Shown: positions 1-8,263, counted from the stretch's first letter. The stretch: DNA of 64,000 nucleotides from Maribellus luteus (GCF_003576475.1 NZ_QWGR01000004.1:248001-312000), one strand, 5' to 3'. The notes: a model not told the origin generated them from the letters alone. Program-made: numbers and translations.

Positions 1-2
1 GG

Positions 3-821
3 GAACAACGGATCATCCGAAACTTTATGCTTAGCGCGGTTGTGCTGGCCTTTCTGATTGCCGGGGTAATCCTTTGGTTTTACCGGAAACTGAGATACAC
101 CAACCGCGAGCTGTTTGAAGCCAATGCTGCCAAAGACCGGTTTTTTGCGATTATTTCGCACGACCTGCGCGGGCCTACCGGGTCGCTGACTTCTTTTTTG
201 CAGCACCTGAACTCTCATTTTGATCAATTTAGCCAGCAAGAACTAAGGGAGATGGTAGCCATCCTGTGCCAATCTTCCGAAAATGTAAGCCAGTTACTGG
301 AGAACCTGCTGATATGGGCGCAATCGCAATCCGAAAAAATAGAATACCGTCCGGAAAGGTTGAGCCTTACTGATTGTATCGACAGCGTGGTGAAGGGGTT
401 GTCGCAAATGGCCGAACACAAAGAAATTGACATTCGTTTTGAGCGGGAACAGGACCTGGTGGTTTTTGCCGACCGGAATATGCTGCAGACCATTTTGCGC
501 AACGTGCTTAGCAACGCCATCAAGTTTACGCGCAGGGGAGGGCATGTAAGTATTCATCCGGAAATGAGCCGGAGTAACGCCGTTCTGGTTCGTATAGCGG
601 ATACCGGTGTGGGAATTGAAAAGTCGAAACTTGCCAGTATTTTTGATATCAGCAATTCGTACCACACCCACGGTACCGAAAATGAAATGAGTACCGGCCT
701 GGGCTTGATCCTGGTAAAGGATTTTATCGAGAAAAACCGGGGAAGTATCTCGATTGAAAGCGAGCAGGAGAAAGGTACCACCGTTTCGTTTACTCTTCCG
801 GCAACAGCGCCCGGAGCCTGA
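3..821 (+). CDS. Sensor histidine kinase, C-terminal part (5' end outside window)
   Basis: The reading frame is open from the first bases, so the true start lies upstream; the ATG at 27 is internal. What remains is one membrane segment (about residues 8-30), a HisKA dimerisation domain with the H-box FFAIISHDLRGP, and a HATPase domain. The HATPase shows an N-box (LRNVLSNAIKF), a G1 box (ADTGVGIE) and a G2 box (STGLGLILVK). The protein should autophosphorylate on the H-box His at the inner membrane and pass the phosphate to a response regulator not visible here. Short kinases of this build in Bacteroidota often carry periplasmic TPR repeats before the membrane segment; that part is missing. 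The downstream epimerase is 185 bp away and unlikely to be co-regulated. Confidence 0.9.
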   Translation, partial: EQRIIRNFMLSAVVLAFLIAGVILWFYRKLRYTNRELFEANAAKDRFFAIISHDLRGPTGSLTSFLQHLNSHFDQFSQQELREMVAILCQSSENVSQLLENLLIWAQSQSEKIEYRPERLSLTDCIDSVVKGLSQMAEHKEIDIRFEREQDLVVFADRNMLQTILRNVLSNAIKFTRRGGHVSIHPEMSRSNAVLVRIADTGVGIEKSKLASIFDISNSYHTHGTENEMSTGLGLILVKDFIEKNRGSISIESEQEKGTTVSFTLPATAPGA

Positions 822-967
822 ATGTAATTCGGCTTCCGAAAGAGCGGGCAACCGGCGTAACCAAAGCTTTGTCGGGTGCGACAACAGCGCGGCTCGCCAA
901 TCAACAAGTATTAACATAAAAAATTGGACGTCAGAGTGCTTGATGCGAGGTGTTTTTTATAACATTG

Positions 968-990
968 TAAACGCTTTCCGTTAAACGCTT
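968..990 (+). repeat. 9-bp direct repeat upstream of the epimerase gene
   Basis: TAAACGCTT occurs at 968-976 and again at 982-990, a 14-nt period, ending 16 bases before the proposed ATG of the epimerase gene. It could be a tandem regulator half-site or part of the leader. It could also be chance. Confidence 0.3.
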
Positions 991-1006
991 GGAAGCCGCA
1001 TTGCAT

Positions 1007-2128
1007 ATGAAAGAAGAACAACTCACCATCGACCGGATTGAAGTATACCAGTCGCCGATCAAACTAAAAGAACCCTTTGTTATTTCGCTGGGGCCCTTGG
1101 CATATGCCCAGAACCTCATGGTTGTGATCCGCACCCGTGAAGGGATTGCTGGCTTTGGTGAGTGCAGCCCGTTTATGACCATTAACGGCGAAAGCATGGA
1201 AACGGCTTTTGTGGTTTCGAAATACCTGGCGCAAATGCTGCTGGGGCAGAATCCGCTGGACATTGCGGCCTGTTCGGCTGCCATGGACCGTGTTATCTTT
1301 GGAAATTCGAGTGTAAAAAGTGCCTTTGATATCGCGCTGTACGACATAGCCGCCCAACAGGCAGGCGTTCCTTTGTACAAATACCTCGGGGGCGACAATA
1401 CCCGGCAACTGGTAACCGATTACACGGTAAGCCTGGGCAGCCGGGAGAAGATGGTGAGCGATGCACTAAAGATCAAAGCTGCCGGATACCAGGTGATCAA
1501 AGTAAAACTGGGAGAGAACGGCGAGCGGGATATTGAACGGATTCGCGCGATACGGGAAGCCATCGGAAATGAGATTCCGTTGCGTTTAGACGCCAACCAG
1601 GGGTGGGGAACCGATGAGGCCATCCGTGTTTTGCAGGCACTCGAACCGCACAACATCCAGTTTTGCGAAGAGCCTATTCCGCGCTGGGATTTTATGGACC
1701 TGCGAAAGGTAAGGCAGCAGTCGGGGATACCGGTGATGGGCGACGAATCGTGTTGCGACCACAACGATGCCAGGCGCCTGATTGACCTGGAAGCTTGCGA
1801 CATGTTTAACATCAAACTGGGAAAATCGGCGGGCATTTTCAAGGCCTTAAAAATCAAAGAACTTGCTGAAGAGGCAAACATGCCTTTGCAGGTCGGCGGT
1901 TTCCTGGAATCGCGGCTGGGTTTCACCGCTTCGGCACATTTTGCACTGGCCGGGAAAACCATTGTTTTCAACGATTTTGATACGCCACTGATGCTGGAAG
2001 AAGATCCGGTGATCGGGGGAATCTCGTACGGCGAAAACGGCAAGGTTACTGTGCCGGAAGCGCCGGGGCTGGGATTAAGCGTGGATCCCGGATTTCTGAA
2101 AAAGCAGGTTTCGGCGGTGTTTTCCTAG
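1007..2128 (+). CDS. Dipeptide epimerase (enolase superfamily, L-Ala-D/L-Glu epimerase-like)
   Basis: Member of the mandelate racemase/muconate-lactonizing branch of the enolase superfamily, 373 aa, cytoplasmic. The full catalytic set is visible: KxK (K165, K167), metal ligands D195, E221/E222 and D246, and the second base K270 in NIKLGKS. A DxD pair (D323, D325) in the last barrel strand is the feature that anchors the substrate amino group in L-Ala-D/L-Glu epimerases. This supports dipeptide epimerisation over sugar-acid dehydration. The likely role is recycling of peptidoglycan-derived dipeptides. A TTG start at 989 would add six residues; the ATG at 1007 is preferred because a GGAAG lies 12 bases before it and the family fold starts just after. 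It stands alone between unrelated genes. Confidence 0.85.
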   Translation: MKEEQLTIDRIEVYQSPIKLKEPFVISLGPLAYAQNLMVVIRTREGIAGFGECSPFMTINGESMETAFVVSKYLAQMLLGQNPLDIAACSAAMDRVIFGNSSVKSAFDIALYDIAAQQAGVPLYKYLGGDNTRQLVTDYTVSLGSREKMVSDALKIKAAGYQVIKVKLGENGERDIERIRAIREAIGNEIPLRLDANQGWGTDEAIRVLQALEPHNIQFCEEPIPRWDFMDLRKVRQQSGIPVMGDESCCDHNDARRLIDLEACDMFNIKLGKSAGIFKALKIKELAEEANMPLQVGGFLESRLGFTASAHFALAGKTIVFNDFDTPLMLEEDPVIGGISYGENGKVTVPEAPGLGLSVDPGFLKKQVSAVFS

Positions 2129-2201
2129 TCGTGATTATCACTGTTTTTTTACGTGAAGCTTGCTGCTTGTGGCTTGTAGCTGTTTCCCCGGACTCTAAAC
2201 C

Positions 2202-2217
2202 CGCATTTGAAAATGCG
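2202..2217. repeat. Perfect inverted repeat in the epimerase-hemerythrin spacer
   Basis: CGCATTT and AAATGCG form a perfect 7-bp inverted repeat separated by GA. The centre is too tight for a full hairpin, so an operator or chance palindrome is more likely than a terminator. It lies 110 bp upstream of the hemerythrin gene. The rest of the spacer holds a short run of GCTTG-type repeats (about 2157-2182). Confidence 0.3.
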
Positions 2218-2326
2218 TCGGTTGAAAATTCGTTAGCTTAAAACTTTTGTTCGTGCTTGTTGTTGCTTAGGTAGCTATCAGAAAGGAAGCATCTTGATGC
2301 AAAGTTTTTATTAAAGCAGAACAACC

Positions 2327-3022
2327 ATGCTGGAATTTACGAAGACGGACAAAATGGTGCACCTGGTGCAAAACAACCACAGTTTATTGCCGGTGATTCA
2401 CCGCTTTGGAATCAGGTTGGGATTTGGCAATAAAACCGTGGAAGAGCTTTGCTCTGTTTACGGGGTCAACACCGATTTCTTTTTGGCAATTGTGAACACC
2501 TTTCACAACAAAAATTATTTTCCAAAGGCGCAATTGCTTTCCTTTTCGCCTTTGCTGATCGTTGACTATCTCAAAAAGACACATGCCTACTATGTGGGCT
2601 TTTCTTTGCCACAGATCGAAGAACTGATTCACCAGCTTTTGTTGAGTACCCCGCAGCAAAACAGTGAAATGAAAATGATCGAGACCTTTTACCTGGCTTA
2701 CAAGCGAAAGTTACTCGAACATCTGAAAGAGGAAGAGGAAACGATTTTTCCGTACGTAGAAATGCTGGTTTTAAAGCCGCAGGAGGTAGAGCACCGGAAT
2801 TTTGATTTCAATTTTGAAAAGGAACACGAGCACGTGGATTTCGAGTTGAACGACCTGAAGAAACTGATTCTGAAATACCTGGTTCCGGAATACGATGAGT
2901 GGGTGTGTAACAAACTGATGGAGGAAATATACCGGTTTGAGAAAGACATGCACGACCATTCGCGAATGGAAGATGCCATTCTGATTCCACACGTTTTGCA
3001 TCTGATGAAAACCGCGGAGTAA
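2327..3022 (+). CDS. Hemerythrin-domain protein (RIC/YtfE-like)
   Basis: 231-residue soluble protein. The first ~65 residues resemble the N-terminal ScdA/DUF542-type region of iron-sulfur repair proteins (start MLEFTKTDKMVHLVQNN). Then comes a helical bundle with histidines and glutamates in hemerythrin-like order: HLKEEEETIFPY, EHEHVDFE, and DMHDHSRMEDAILIPH near the C-terminus. Such a di-iron site would bind O2 or NO, or donate iron for Fe-S repair. The classic DUF542 cysteine is not obvious, so it may sense rather than repair. Its TAA overlaps the ATG of the LuxR regulator by one base, so the two are almost certainly translated together, and the pair may act as a gas or redox sensing unit. 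Confidence 0.8.
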   Translation: MLEFTKTDKMVHLVQNNHSLLPVIHRFGIRLGFGNKTVEELCSVYGVNTDFFLAIVNTFHNKNYFPKAQLLSFSPLLIVDYLKKTHAYYVGFSLPQIEELIHQLLLSTPQQNSEMKMIETFYLAYKRKLLEHLKEEEETIFPYVEMLVLKPQEVEHRNFDFNFEKEHEHVDFELNDLKKLILKYLVPEYDEWVCNKLMEEIYRFEKDMHDHSRMEDAILIPHVLHLMKTAE

Positions 3023-3609
3023 TGGGACAGACTGTGATCATTATCTATCCGGCAGAGCTGGTTCGCCGCGGGCTGGTTTCGGCACTTGAAGACTTTCAGG
3101 GGGCCCGGATCGTTAGCGTCGCAACTTTCCCGGAAGTGCGTTTGCAGGATTATGCATCGGTAGCAAAGCTTTTGCTGATTGTTCCGGCCAACTGTGAGTG
3201 TACAGGCGATTTGCTGGAGTTACGAACCCGGATTGGCGAGCACCTGCTGATCGGGATTGTTTCCAGCGAAAATGAAAAATACAACCAGGATACGTTTGAC
3301 AAAGTGCTGCCGCTGGATACACCCGCCCGGCAACTGCGAAAAGCAGTCGAACGTTTTTTTGAACAGGAAGATGCGGCGTTGAACGACGAACTTACCGCCC
3401 GCGAAAAAGAAGTACTGCGTTTGATCGCCCTTGGAAACACCAACAAAGCCATTGCCGAGAGTCTTTTTATCAGTACGCACACGGTTATCTCGCACCGGAA
3501 AAACATTACTGAAAAGCTGGGTATCAAGTCCATCCCTGGGCTTACCGTTTATGCCATTATCCAGAAAATAGTGGCTCCCACCGATATTTCGGCTGACCAT
3601 TTGTCGTAA
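3022..3609 (+). CDS. LuxR/NarL-type transcription regulator with degenerate receiver
   Basis: 195 aa. The C-terminal ~65 residues are a clear LuxR-type helix-turn-helix (LTAREKEVLRLIALGNTNKA...STHTVISHRKNITEKLGI). The first ~120 residues have receiver-like length and pattern (VIIIYPAELVRRGLVSAL) but lack the N-terminal acidic pair, and the usual phospho-acceptor position reads LLLIVPAN. It is therefore probably not controlled by classical phosphorylation. The start overlaps the stop of the hemerythrin gene (TAATG), so input from the hemerythrin partner is an attractive inference. The porin begins 98 bp downstream behind a long palindrome that this regulator may bind. Confidence 0.88.
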   Translation: MGQTVIIIYPAELVRRGLVSALEDFQGARIVSVATFPEVRLQDYASVAKLLLIVPANCECTGDLLELRTRIGEHLLIGIVSSENEKYNQDTFDKVLPLDTPARQLRKAVERFFEQEDAALNDELTAREKEVLRLIALGNTNKAIAESLFISTHTVISHRKNITEKLGIKSIPGLTVYAIIQKIVAPTDISADHLS

Positions 3610-3653
3610 AAAAATTCACTGGCGCCCTCCAAAAAATCCCTACATGTTGGGAT

Positions 3654-3678
3654 ATTATTTTGAATCGTTCAAAATAAT
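3654..3678. promoter_or_regulatory. Perfect 25-bp palindrome before the porin gene (candidate operator)
   Basis: ATTATTTTGAA (3654-3664) and TTCAAAATAAT (3668-3678) are exact reverse complements around TCG. The right arm overlaps TAATTTTG (3675-3682), a match to the Bacteroidota -7 box TAnnTTTG. The porin ATG is 29 bases after the palindrome. A symmetric protein-binding site over the promoter is the simplest reading. A terminator for the upstream gene is less likely because the arms are A/T-rich and no T-run follows. Confidence 0.6.
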
Positions 3679-3682
3679 TTTG
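3675..3682 (+). promoter_or_regulatory. Candidate -7 promoter box for porin/FMN-binding unit
   Basis: TAATTTTG matches the TAnnTTTG consensus 26 bases before the porin ATG. A well-spaced -33 TTTG was not found (the nearest TTTG, 3659-3662, is only 12 bases away), so the call rests on one box and on position. Confidence 0.4.
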
Positions 3683-3707
3683 CCCCCGAATAAATCACTC
3701 TATTGTT

Positions 3708-4895
3708 ATGAAAAGAAATACAAAGACTATTTTAATGGCAACGCTGTTGTTTTTTAGTGTTGCCGCTATGGCCCAAAATACCGATAATAGCTCCGAATTT
3801 AATGCTGCCGAATCCCTGTTGAATTCAGGATCGAACCTGTCGATCGGGGGGTATGCACAAATCGATTTCAACCAGCCGGTTGTAGACGGTGAGCGACGAA
3901 ATTCCACGCTGGATATCCATCGCCTGGTGCTGCTCTTTGGCTATCGTTTTAATGAGAAAACCAGTTTCGTGAGCGAAATTGAGCTGGAGCATGTACAGGA
4001 AGTGTATGTGGAGCAGGCATTTATGAATCACGAGTTTTTGCCCTGGCTGAACCTGCGTGGCGGTTTGATGCTGGTGCCGATGGGAATTCAGAACGAATAC
4101 CACGAACCTCCCACATACAACGGAGTGGAGCGTACCAACCTCGACAGCAAAATTGTGCCCACCACCTGGCGTGAAATCGGACTGGGATTTGCCGGCCGTT
4201 TCGACCAGGCTTCGATGAAATACCAGCTGTATGTGATGAACGGCTTTAACGGTTACGACGGAGCGGGTAAGTTTCGTGGTTCTGACGGCTTCCGGAAAGG
4301 AAGGCAAAAAGGAGCCGAATCGTTTATGAGTTCGCCAACAGTGGCTGCCCGTGTTGATTATTATGGCATTCGCGGCCTAAAGCTGGGAGCCAGCACTTAC
4401 CTGGGAAAATCGCAGTCGAGCCTTTACGACGGACTGGACAAAGACGATGATATGGCACTTGCACAGGCTGATTCTTCGGTCATTAACATCGCCATGCTTG
4501 GTTTGGACGCCCGTTACCGGAACGGTGGTTTTGAGGCACGTGGTCAGTTTAATGTGGCAAATGTTTCCAATACCGCAGAGTACAACGATTTTACGGGTGC
4601 TGATCTGGGAAGCCAGATGCTGGGCTGGTACCTCGAAGCCGGTTACGATGTTTTCCACGGCATTCAGAACGGGCAACGACTGGTTCCGTTTGTGCGCTAC
4701 GAGCGTTACAACACACATGCGAAAACAGCCGGAAGTCTGGCTGAAAATAAGTCTTTCGACCGTACCGATGTTACCATTGGCGCGGGTTGGTGGCTGGCCA
4801 CAGGGGCTGTGCTGAAAGCCGATTATCAGTTTTTTGATACCGCTGCCGGAAGTGCTGGAGGCCAGTTTAATATGGGAATCGGAATCTGGTTCTAA
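3708..4895 (+). CDS. Outer-membrane porin (phosphate-selective porin O/P-like)
   Basis: 395 aa with a type I signal peptide ending near AAMAQ (residues 1-22). The mature part alternates short polar and aromatic strands typical of a 16-stranded barrel and ends in the outer-membrane C-terminal signature FNMGIGIWF. It starts with SNLSIGGYAQIDFNQPV, a first strand common in OprP/OprO-like porins of Bacteroidota. Solute specificity cannot be read from sequence. It is followed after 11 bp by an FMN-binding protein, so the two form an operon. A palindrome-covered promoter precedes it. Confidence 0.8.
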   Translation: MKRNTKTILMATLLFFSVAAMAQNTDNSSEFNAAESLLNSGSNLSIGGYAQIDFNQPVVDGERRNSTLDIHRLVLLFGYRFNEKTSFVSEIELEHVQEVYVEQAFMNHEFLPWLNLRGGLMLVPMGIQNEYHEPPTYNGVERTNLDSKIVPTTWREIGLGFAGRFDQASMKYQLYVMNGFNGYDGAGKFRGSDGFRKGRQKGAESFMSSPTVAARVDYYGIRGLKLGASTYLGKSQSSLYDGLDKDDDMALAQADSSVINIAMLGLDARYRNGGFEARGQFNVANVSNTAEYNDFTGADLGSQMLGWYLEAGYDVFHGIQNGQRLVPFVRYERYNTHAKTAGSLAENKSFDRTDVTIGAGWWLATGAVLKADYQFFDTAAGSAGGQFNMGIGIWF

Positions 4896-4906
4896 ACGAT
4901 TGAAAC

Positions 4907-5419
4907 ATGTTACGTATCTTAATTTTTGTATGCTTTATAACTGTTGCCGGTGTCAATGACCCGGCAGCAGATTTTTACCCGGAGGAGAAAGCCGTCGGGC
5001 AACTTGAAAAGAACCTGAAGACCAAGGATGTGGAGGTTTTAGAGCGCTTTGATTTAACTGCACAGGTTAAAAACGGGCGGAGAACCGTGGCTTACCGGTT
5101 CAAATACGATCATAAACCGGCCACCTTTTTTGCGGTTTTTACCGAATCAAAGGGGCGCTACGATCTGTTTGATTACCTGATTATCACGGACAAGGAAGGA
5201 ACAATACAATCGGTGAGTTTGCTGAGGTACCGGTCGGAGCACGGTGGTGAAATCGCCTCGCGCAAATGGCTTTCGCAATTTGAAGCTTACTCGGGTGGTC
5301 GCCTGATCTATGGAGAAGATATTTCCGCGATTTCGGGTGCAACACGTTCGGCCATGTCCATAACCCGCGATATTCCCGAGGTTATTCAGTTGCTTCAAAC
5401 CTCCCTGGTAAAGAAGTAA
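4907..5419 (+). CDS. FMN-binding domain protein (NqrC/RnfG-like fold), exported
   Basis: 170 aa with a short N-terminal hydrophobic segment (about residues 2-14), suggesting export to the periplasm. The C-terminal half carries ISGATRSA, the core of the FMN-binding domain in which the Thr can receive FMN covalently from ApbE. The Asp normally three residues before the Ser/Thr of this motif is Ser here (SAISGAT), so covalent flavinylation is uncertain and FMN may bind non-covalently. It is encoded 11 bp after the porin. The pair suggests redox chemistry in the envelope, but its electron donor and acceptor are unknown. Confidence 0.72.
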   Translation: MLRILIFVCFITVAGVNDPAADFYPEEKAVGQLEKNLKTKDVEVLERFDLTAQVKNGRRTVAYRFKYDHKPATFFAVFTESKGRYDLFDYLIITDKEGTIQSVSLLRYRSEHGGEIASRKWLSQFEAYSGGRLIYGEDISAISGATRSAMSITRDIPEVIQLLQTSLVKK

Positions 5420-5625
5420 AACCGGGGGTTGGGTATTTTCTGCCCAAACAGGGCGGAAGAAGCCACATATTTGTTGGTAGAATTGTGGGCTTATAATCTT
5501 CTGGGGGATAGTTTCTTAAGCAGAAGAGGGCATTGCTGTGCCCAGGTTGTTTGACTTCTTGCGTGGAGATATTATGTGAAATCTCATAATTTCTGTTAAT
5601 TTCAACGCCCTTTAACAGTCATTTT

Positions 5626-6006
5626 ATGAGTACACTGCTCCGTATTGGAACCATTGTGGTGCTTTTCGCCTTTTTAGCCTATTCTTTAGGTATTTACCGG
5701 GAACATCGCAAACGACTTCTCACAAAATCCATCTTGTTTTTTATCACTTTAGGTGTTGTTCTCGACATTACCGCAACCGTTTATATGATCCTCGGATCAT
5801 CAGAAGGGGCTTTTACACTCCACGGAATTCTGGGTTACCTGGCTCTGGCGGGTATGTTCACCGATGCGGTTTTACTGTGGCGGATACGTATCAAAGAAGG
5901 CCTGTACAACCGCATTCCGAAGAAGATTCATCTTTATTCGCGTTATGCTTATTTGTGGTGGGTGCTAGCCTTTATTACCGGCGGTTTGCTGGTGATGCTG
6001 GGATAA
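5626..6006 (+). CDS. Small four-helix membrane protein (HsmA/TIGR03987-like)
   Basis: 126 aa, almost entirely membrane-embedded: helices at about residues 3-22, 33-55, 63-83 and 103-125. A conserved-looking HGILGYLAL segment lies in helix 3 and a His/Tyr-rich loop (KKIHLYSRYAY) before helix 4. It resembles small putative heme-handling membrane proteins annotated as HsmA or TIGR03987; I am moderately sure of the family and do not know the function. The 206-bp upstream spacer has an ATTATG/CATAAT inverted repeat (5571-5590) about 35 bases before the start, possibly regulatory. Confidence 0.6.
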   Translation: MSTLLRIGTIVVLFAFLAYSLGIYREHRKRLLTKSILFFITLGVVLDITATVYMILGSSEGAFTLHGILGYLALAGMFTDAVLLWRIRIKEGLYNRIPKKIHLYSRYAYLWWVLAFITGGLLVMLG

Positions 6007-6020
6007 TGCACATTTTCGCT

Positions 6021-6035
6021 CTTGATTCAATCAAG
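6021..6035. repeat. 15-bp palindrome between convergent genes
   Basis: CTTGATT and AATCAAG are perfect reverse complements around one C. It sits just after the small membrane protein gene and before the convergent DoxX gene. No T-run follows on either strand, so a termination role is weak. Its TTGA-N5-TCAA core has the same layout as the palindrome at 3654-3678. Confidence 0.35.
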
Positions 6036-6116
6036 ATGAAAATCAAGACCAAACATTAATAAGCTATAGGAAATCTTAGACTTCATCTCTCACAACGAGG
6101 ATGTTGCAGCTTTCTA

Positions 6117-6527
6117 TTATCGTTTGCCCAGCAATTGATCGGCTGAAATTTTGCCCGGTCCGGAGAACAAAAGCACCACAAAACTAAGCAGGTATAACAA
6201 AGCCATCTCCTTGCGTGCAAACGGATCGGCACCGTGAGCAATAAACGCTGCTACCGACATGGTCACAATCAGCGGAATGGTTGCGAGCCGTGTTCCAAGT
6301 CCCAAAATCAGCAAAATAGAACAGAAGAATTCAGCAAAAACTGTGAGTCCAAGTGAAATGCCGGGGCCGAGTCCAAACGGATCGGCAAACTGAAATTCTC
6401 CGGACAGCAAACGCTGAAGTTTCGGATAGCCGTGGGTGAGCATAAAAGCTCCTGTTCCCACGCGAAGGATCAGTAAGGAAAAGTGGGTGGCAGACGGGTG
6501 TAATCGGGTTGAAAAAATCTTCTTCAT
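6117..6527 (-). CDS. DoxX family membrane protein
   Basis: 136 aa with four predicted membrane helices. The DoxX pattern is clear: LLILRVGTGAFMLTHGYPKL in helix 1, a FAEFFCSILLILGLGTRLA helix, and HGADPFARKEMALLYLLSFVVLLF. DoxX proteins are small inner-membrane proteins linked in various bacteria to oxidative-stress complexes or terminal oxidation; the role here is unknown. It lies 99 bp downstream of the sulfatase on the same strand, too loose a link to claim an operon. Confidence 0.82.
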   Translation of the reverse strand: MKKIFSTRLHPSATHFSLLILRVGTGAFMLTHGYPKLQRLLSGEFQFADPFGLGPGISLGLTVFAEFFCSILLILGLGTRLATIPLIVTMSVAAFIAHGADPFARKEMALLYLLSFVVLLFSGPGKISADQLLGKR

Positions 6528-6626
6528 GGCTTGTAATTATGAATGATTAATTACCCCACTTAACAATCATAAAAAAGATTTGTTGGTAGAAACAGCGTTA
6601 CAATCACCGATTTTTTGAAGTTGTGT

Positions 6627-8195
6627 TCAAAATAAATTTGTTTCATCGGGCCAGGGCACAGGTTGCTTGCTTGCTTTAAAAAGCGGTCGTTGTGCGTCCA
6701 CGCTTCTGAGGTATTCGCCCAATTTCACAGCCAGTTCCTTTACTTTAGCGGGTTGCTGTTCTGCCAGGTTATTCAGTTCCCCAATGTCTTCACTGATGTT
6801 GAATAATTCAAAGCGCTGGTCGGCATAATAATAGATCAGTTTCCAGTCGCCGCTCCGGATGGTACAGGTCGCCCCGATTCCCGGTCCGCTTGGGCCCCAG
6901 TTGTTGGGGAAATTCCAGAAAAGATCGCGGTTTTCGTTGTTGGGTGCGTCGTTTTTCAGCACCGGCACAAAGCTCATCCCATCCACCGTTTGTACGGTTT
7001 GATAGTTGCTAACTCCTGCCATTTCAAGAATGGTCGGGAAGAAATCCTCGATAATGACCATTTTATCGGTCTTGGTTTTTGGTTGAACCACTCCCGGCCA
7101 TTTTACGATCATCGGTTCGCGGATTCCGCCTTCGTAAGCCGAGCCTTTTCCGCTGTTAAGCGGTTTGTTGCTGGCATGCACGGCTTCCCTGGGTTTAAGG
7201 CTGAATCCTCCGTTGTCGGACATAAAAAGGATGATCGTATTTTCTGTCAAGTCATTTTCATCTAGGTAGTTCATCAGGTCTCCGAGGCTTTTGTCCATGC
7301 CTTCCACCATCGAAGCATAGCGAGCTTCGGCATCGGTTAAGCCTGCATCCAGGTATTTTTGGTAAAACCGCTTATCGGCATACAAGGGAACATGTACCGC
7401 ATAATGCGACATGTATAAGTAAAAAGGTTGATTCGAATCGCGGGCAGAATCCAATGCATGGATGGCTTCCAGCGTTAGTGCCTCGGTTAGAAAAATGCTG
7501 TCGCCGTGGTACTTTTCCAATCCCGGAATCCCCCAGGGTTCGGAGTGGCCTCCTTTTTCCTTGTTGCCAAAGTTTTCGCTACCGTAATAACTTCCGGGAC
7601 CGCCCGCGGCATGCCCGGCAATGTTTACATCAAACCCGCAATTCAACGGATCGGCCGCCGGCGTGGTCATGGCGCCAAAGTGCGCTTTCCCGCAATGGAT
7701 GGTAAAATAACCGTTGTCGAGTAATAGCTGAGGCAGCAATGTTGCATAAGTGGCATTTTCGATGGAATCTACCGGTTGAATGCCGTTTACACTCCATTGA
7801 GGATAGCTAAGCACCGGGTGTTCAGAATCCACCGACTGGTTTCTTCTGAGTGTCCAGTTGGTGACGCGGTGGCGGGCAGCATTCATGCCACTCATCAGGC
7901 TCACACGGGTGGGTGAGCATACTGAACTGGCATAGGCCTGGGTAAACATCATTCCACCATCGGCCAGTTTCTCCATGGCCGGAGTATGGTAGCGCCGGTT
8001 AAATTCGGTCTCTTCGGTCCAGAAAGGAACAGAGGTATCCTGCCAACCCATATCGTCTACCATAAACATGATGATATTGGGTTTGTTTTGAGTCTCTTTT
8101 TGTTGATCGGAAGTTGTACAACTGTTTGCCAAAGCAAAAGAAATCAGCACGATAAATAAGCTGATTGCCCTTTGGACCGAAGTATGAATCGTCAT
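6627..8195 (-). CDS. Secreted S1-family sulfatase (arylsulfatase / GalNAc-6-sulfatase-like)
   Basis: 522 aa. The N-terminus is a lipoprotein-type signal with Cys26 (ALANSC). Metal-binding Asp47-Asp48 lie in MFMVDDMGW. The active-site motif is CSPTR at residues 93-97, where Cys93 must be oxidised to formylglycine; LMSGMNAARHR follows. Further family motifs are HCGKAHFG, the metal-site FMSDNGG, and a C-terminal subdomain. It removes sulfate esters from glycans or small aryl substrates in the periplasm or at the surface. It is the only sulfatase in the window and lies outside both SusC/SusD loci, so its substrate is uncertain. No clear formylglycine-generating enzyme or radical-SAM maturase is encoded nearby. 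Confidence 0.9.
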   Translation of the reverse strand: MTIHTSVQRAISLFIVLISFALANSCTTSDQQKETQNKPNIIMFMVDDMGWQDTSVPFWTEETEFNRRYHTPAMEKLADGGMMFTQAYASSVCSPTRVSLMSGMNAARHRVTNWTLRRNQSVDSEHPVLSYPQWSVNGIQPVDSIENATYATLLPQLLLDNGYFTIHCGKAHFGAMTTPAADPLNCGFDVNIAGHAAGGPGSYYGSENFGNKEKGGHSEPWGIPGLEKYHGDSIFLTEALTLEAIHALDSARDSNQPFYLYMSHYAVHVPLYADKRFYQKYLDAGLTDAEARYASMVEGMDKSLGDLMNYLDENDLTENTIILFMSDNGGFSLKPREAVHASNKPLNSGKGSAYEGGIREPMIVKWPGVVQPKTKTDKMVIIEDFFPTILEMAGVSNYQTVQTVDGMSFVPVLKNDAPNNENRDLFWNFPNNWGPSGPGIGATCTIRSGDWKLIYYYADQRFELFNISEDIGELNNLAEQQPAKVKELAVKLGEYLRSVDAQRPLFKASKQPVPWPDETNLF

Positions 8196-8263
8196 AAGTA
8201 AAGTTTTTTTGAGTCCTTTACTGACAAAGAAAGTGAATTGTGATCTAAAAAAATGGATTCTTT

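Noticed and set aside
2157-2182. GCTTG-rich short repeats
   Set aside because: Irregular copies without a fixed period; not distinguishable from local sequence bias.
3654-3678. FNR/CRP site reading of the TTGA...TCAA core
   Set aside because: The half-sites are separated by five bases here and in the palindrome at 6021-6035, not by the six expected for FNR (TTGAT-N4-ATCAA). Kept as a palindrome without naming the regulator.
5528-5543. GGGCA/TGCCC hairpin after the FMN-binding gene
   Set aside because: Only five pairs and no T-run; too weak to call a terminator.
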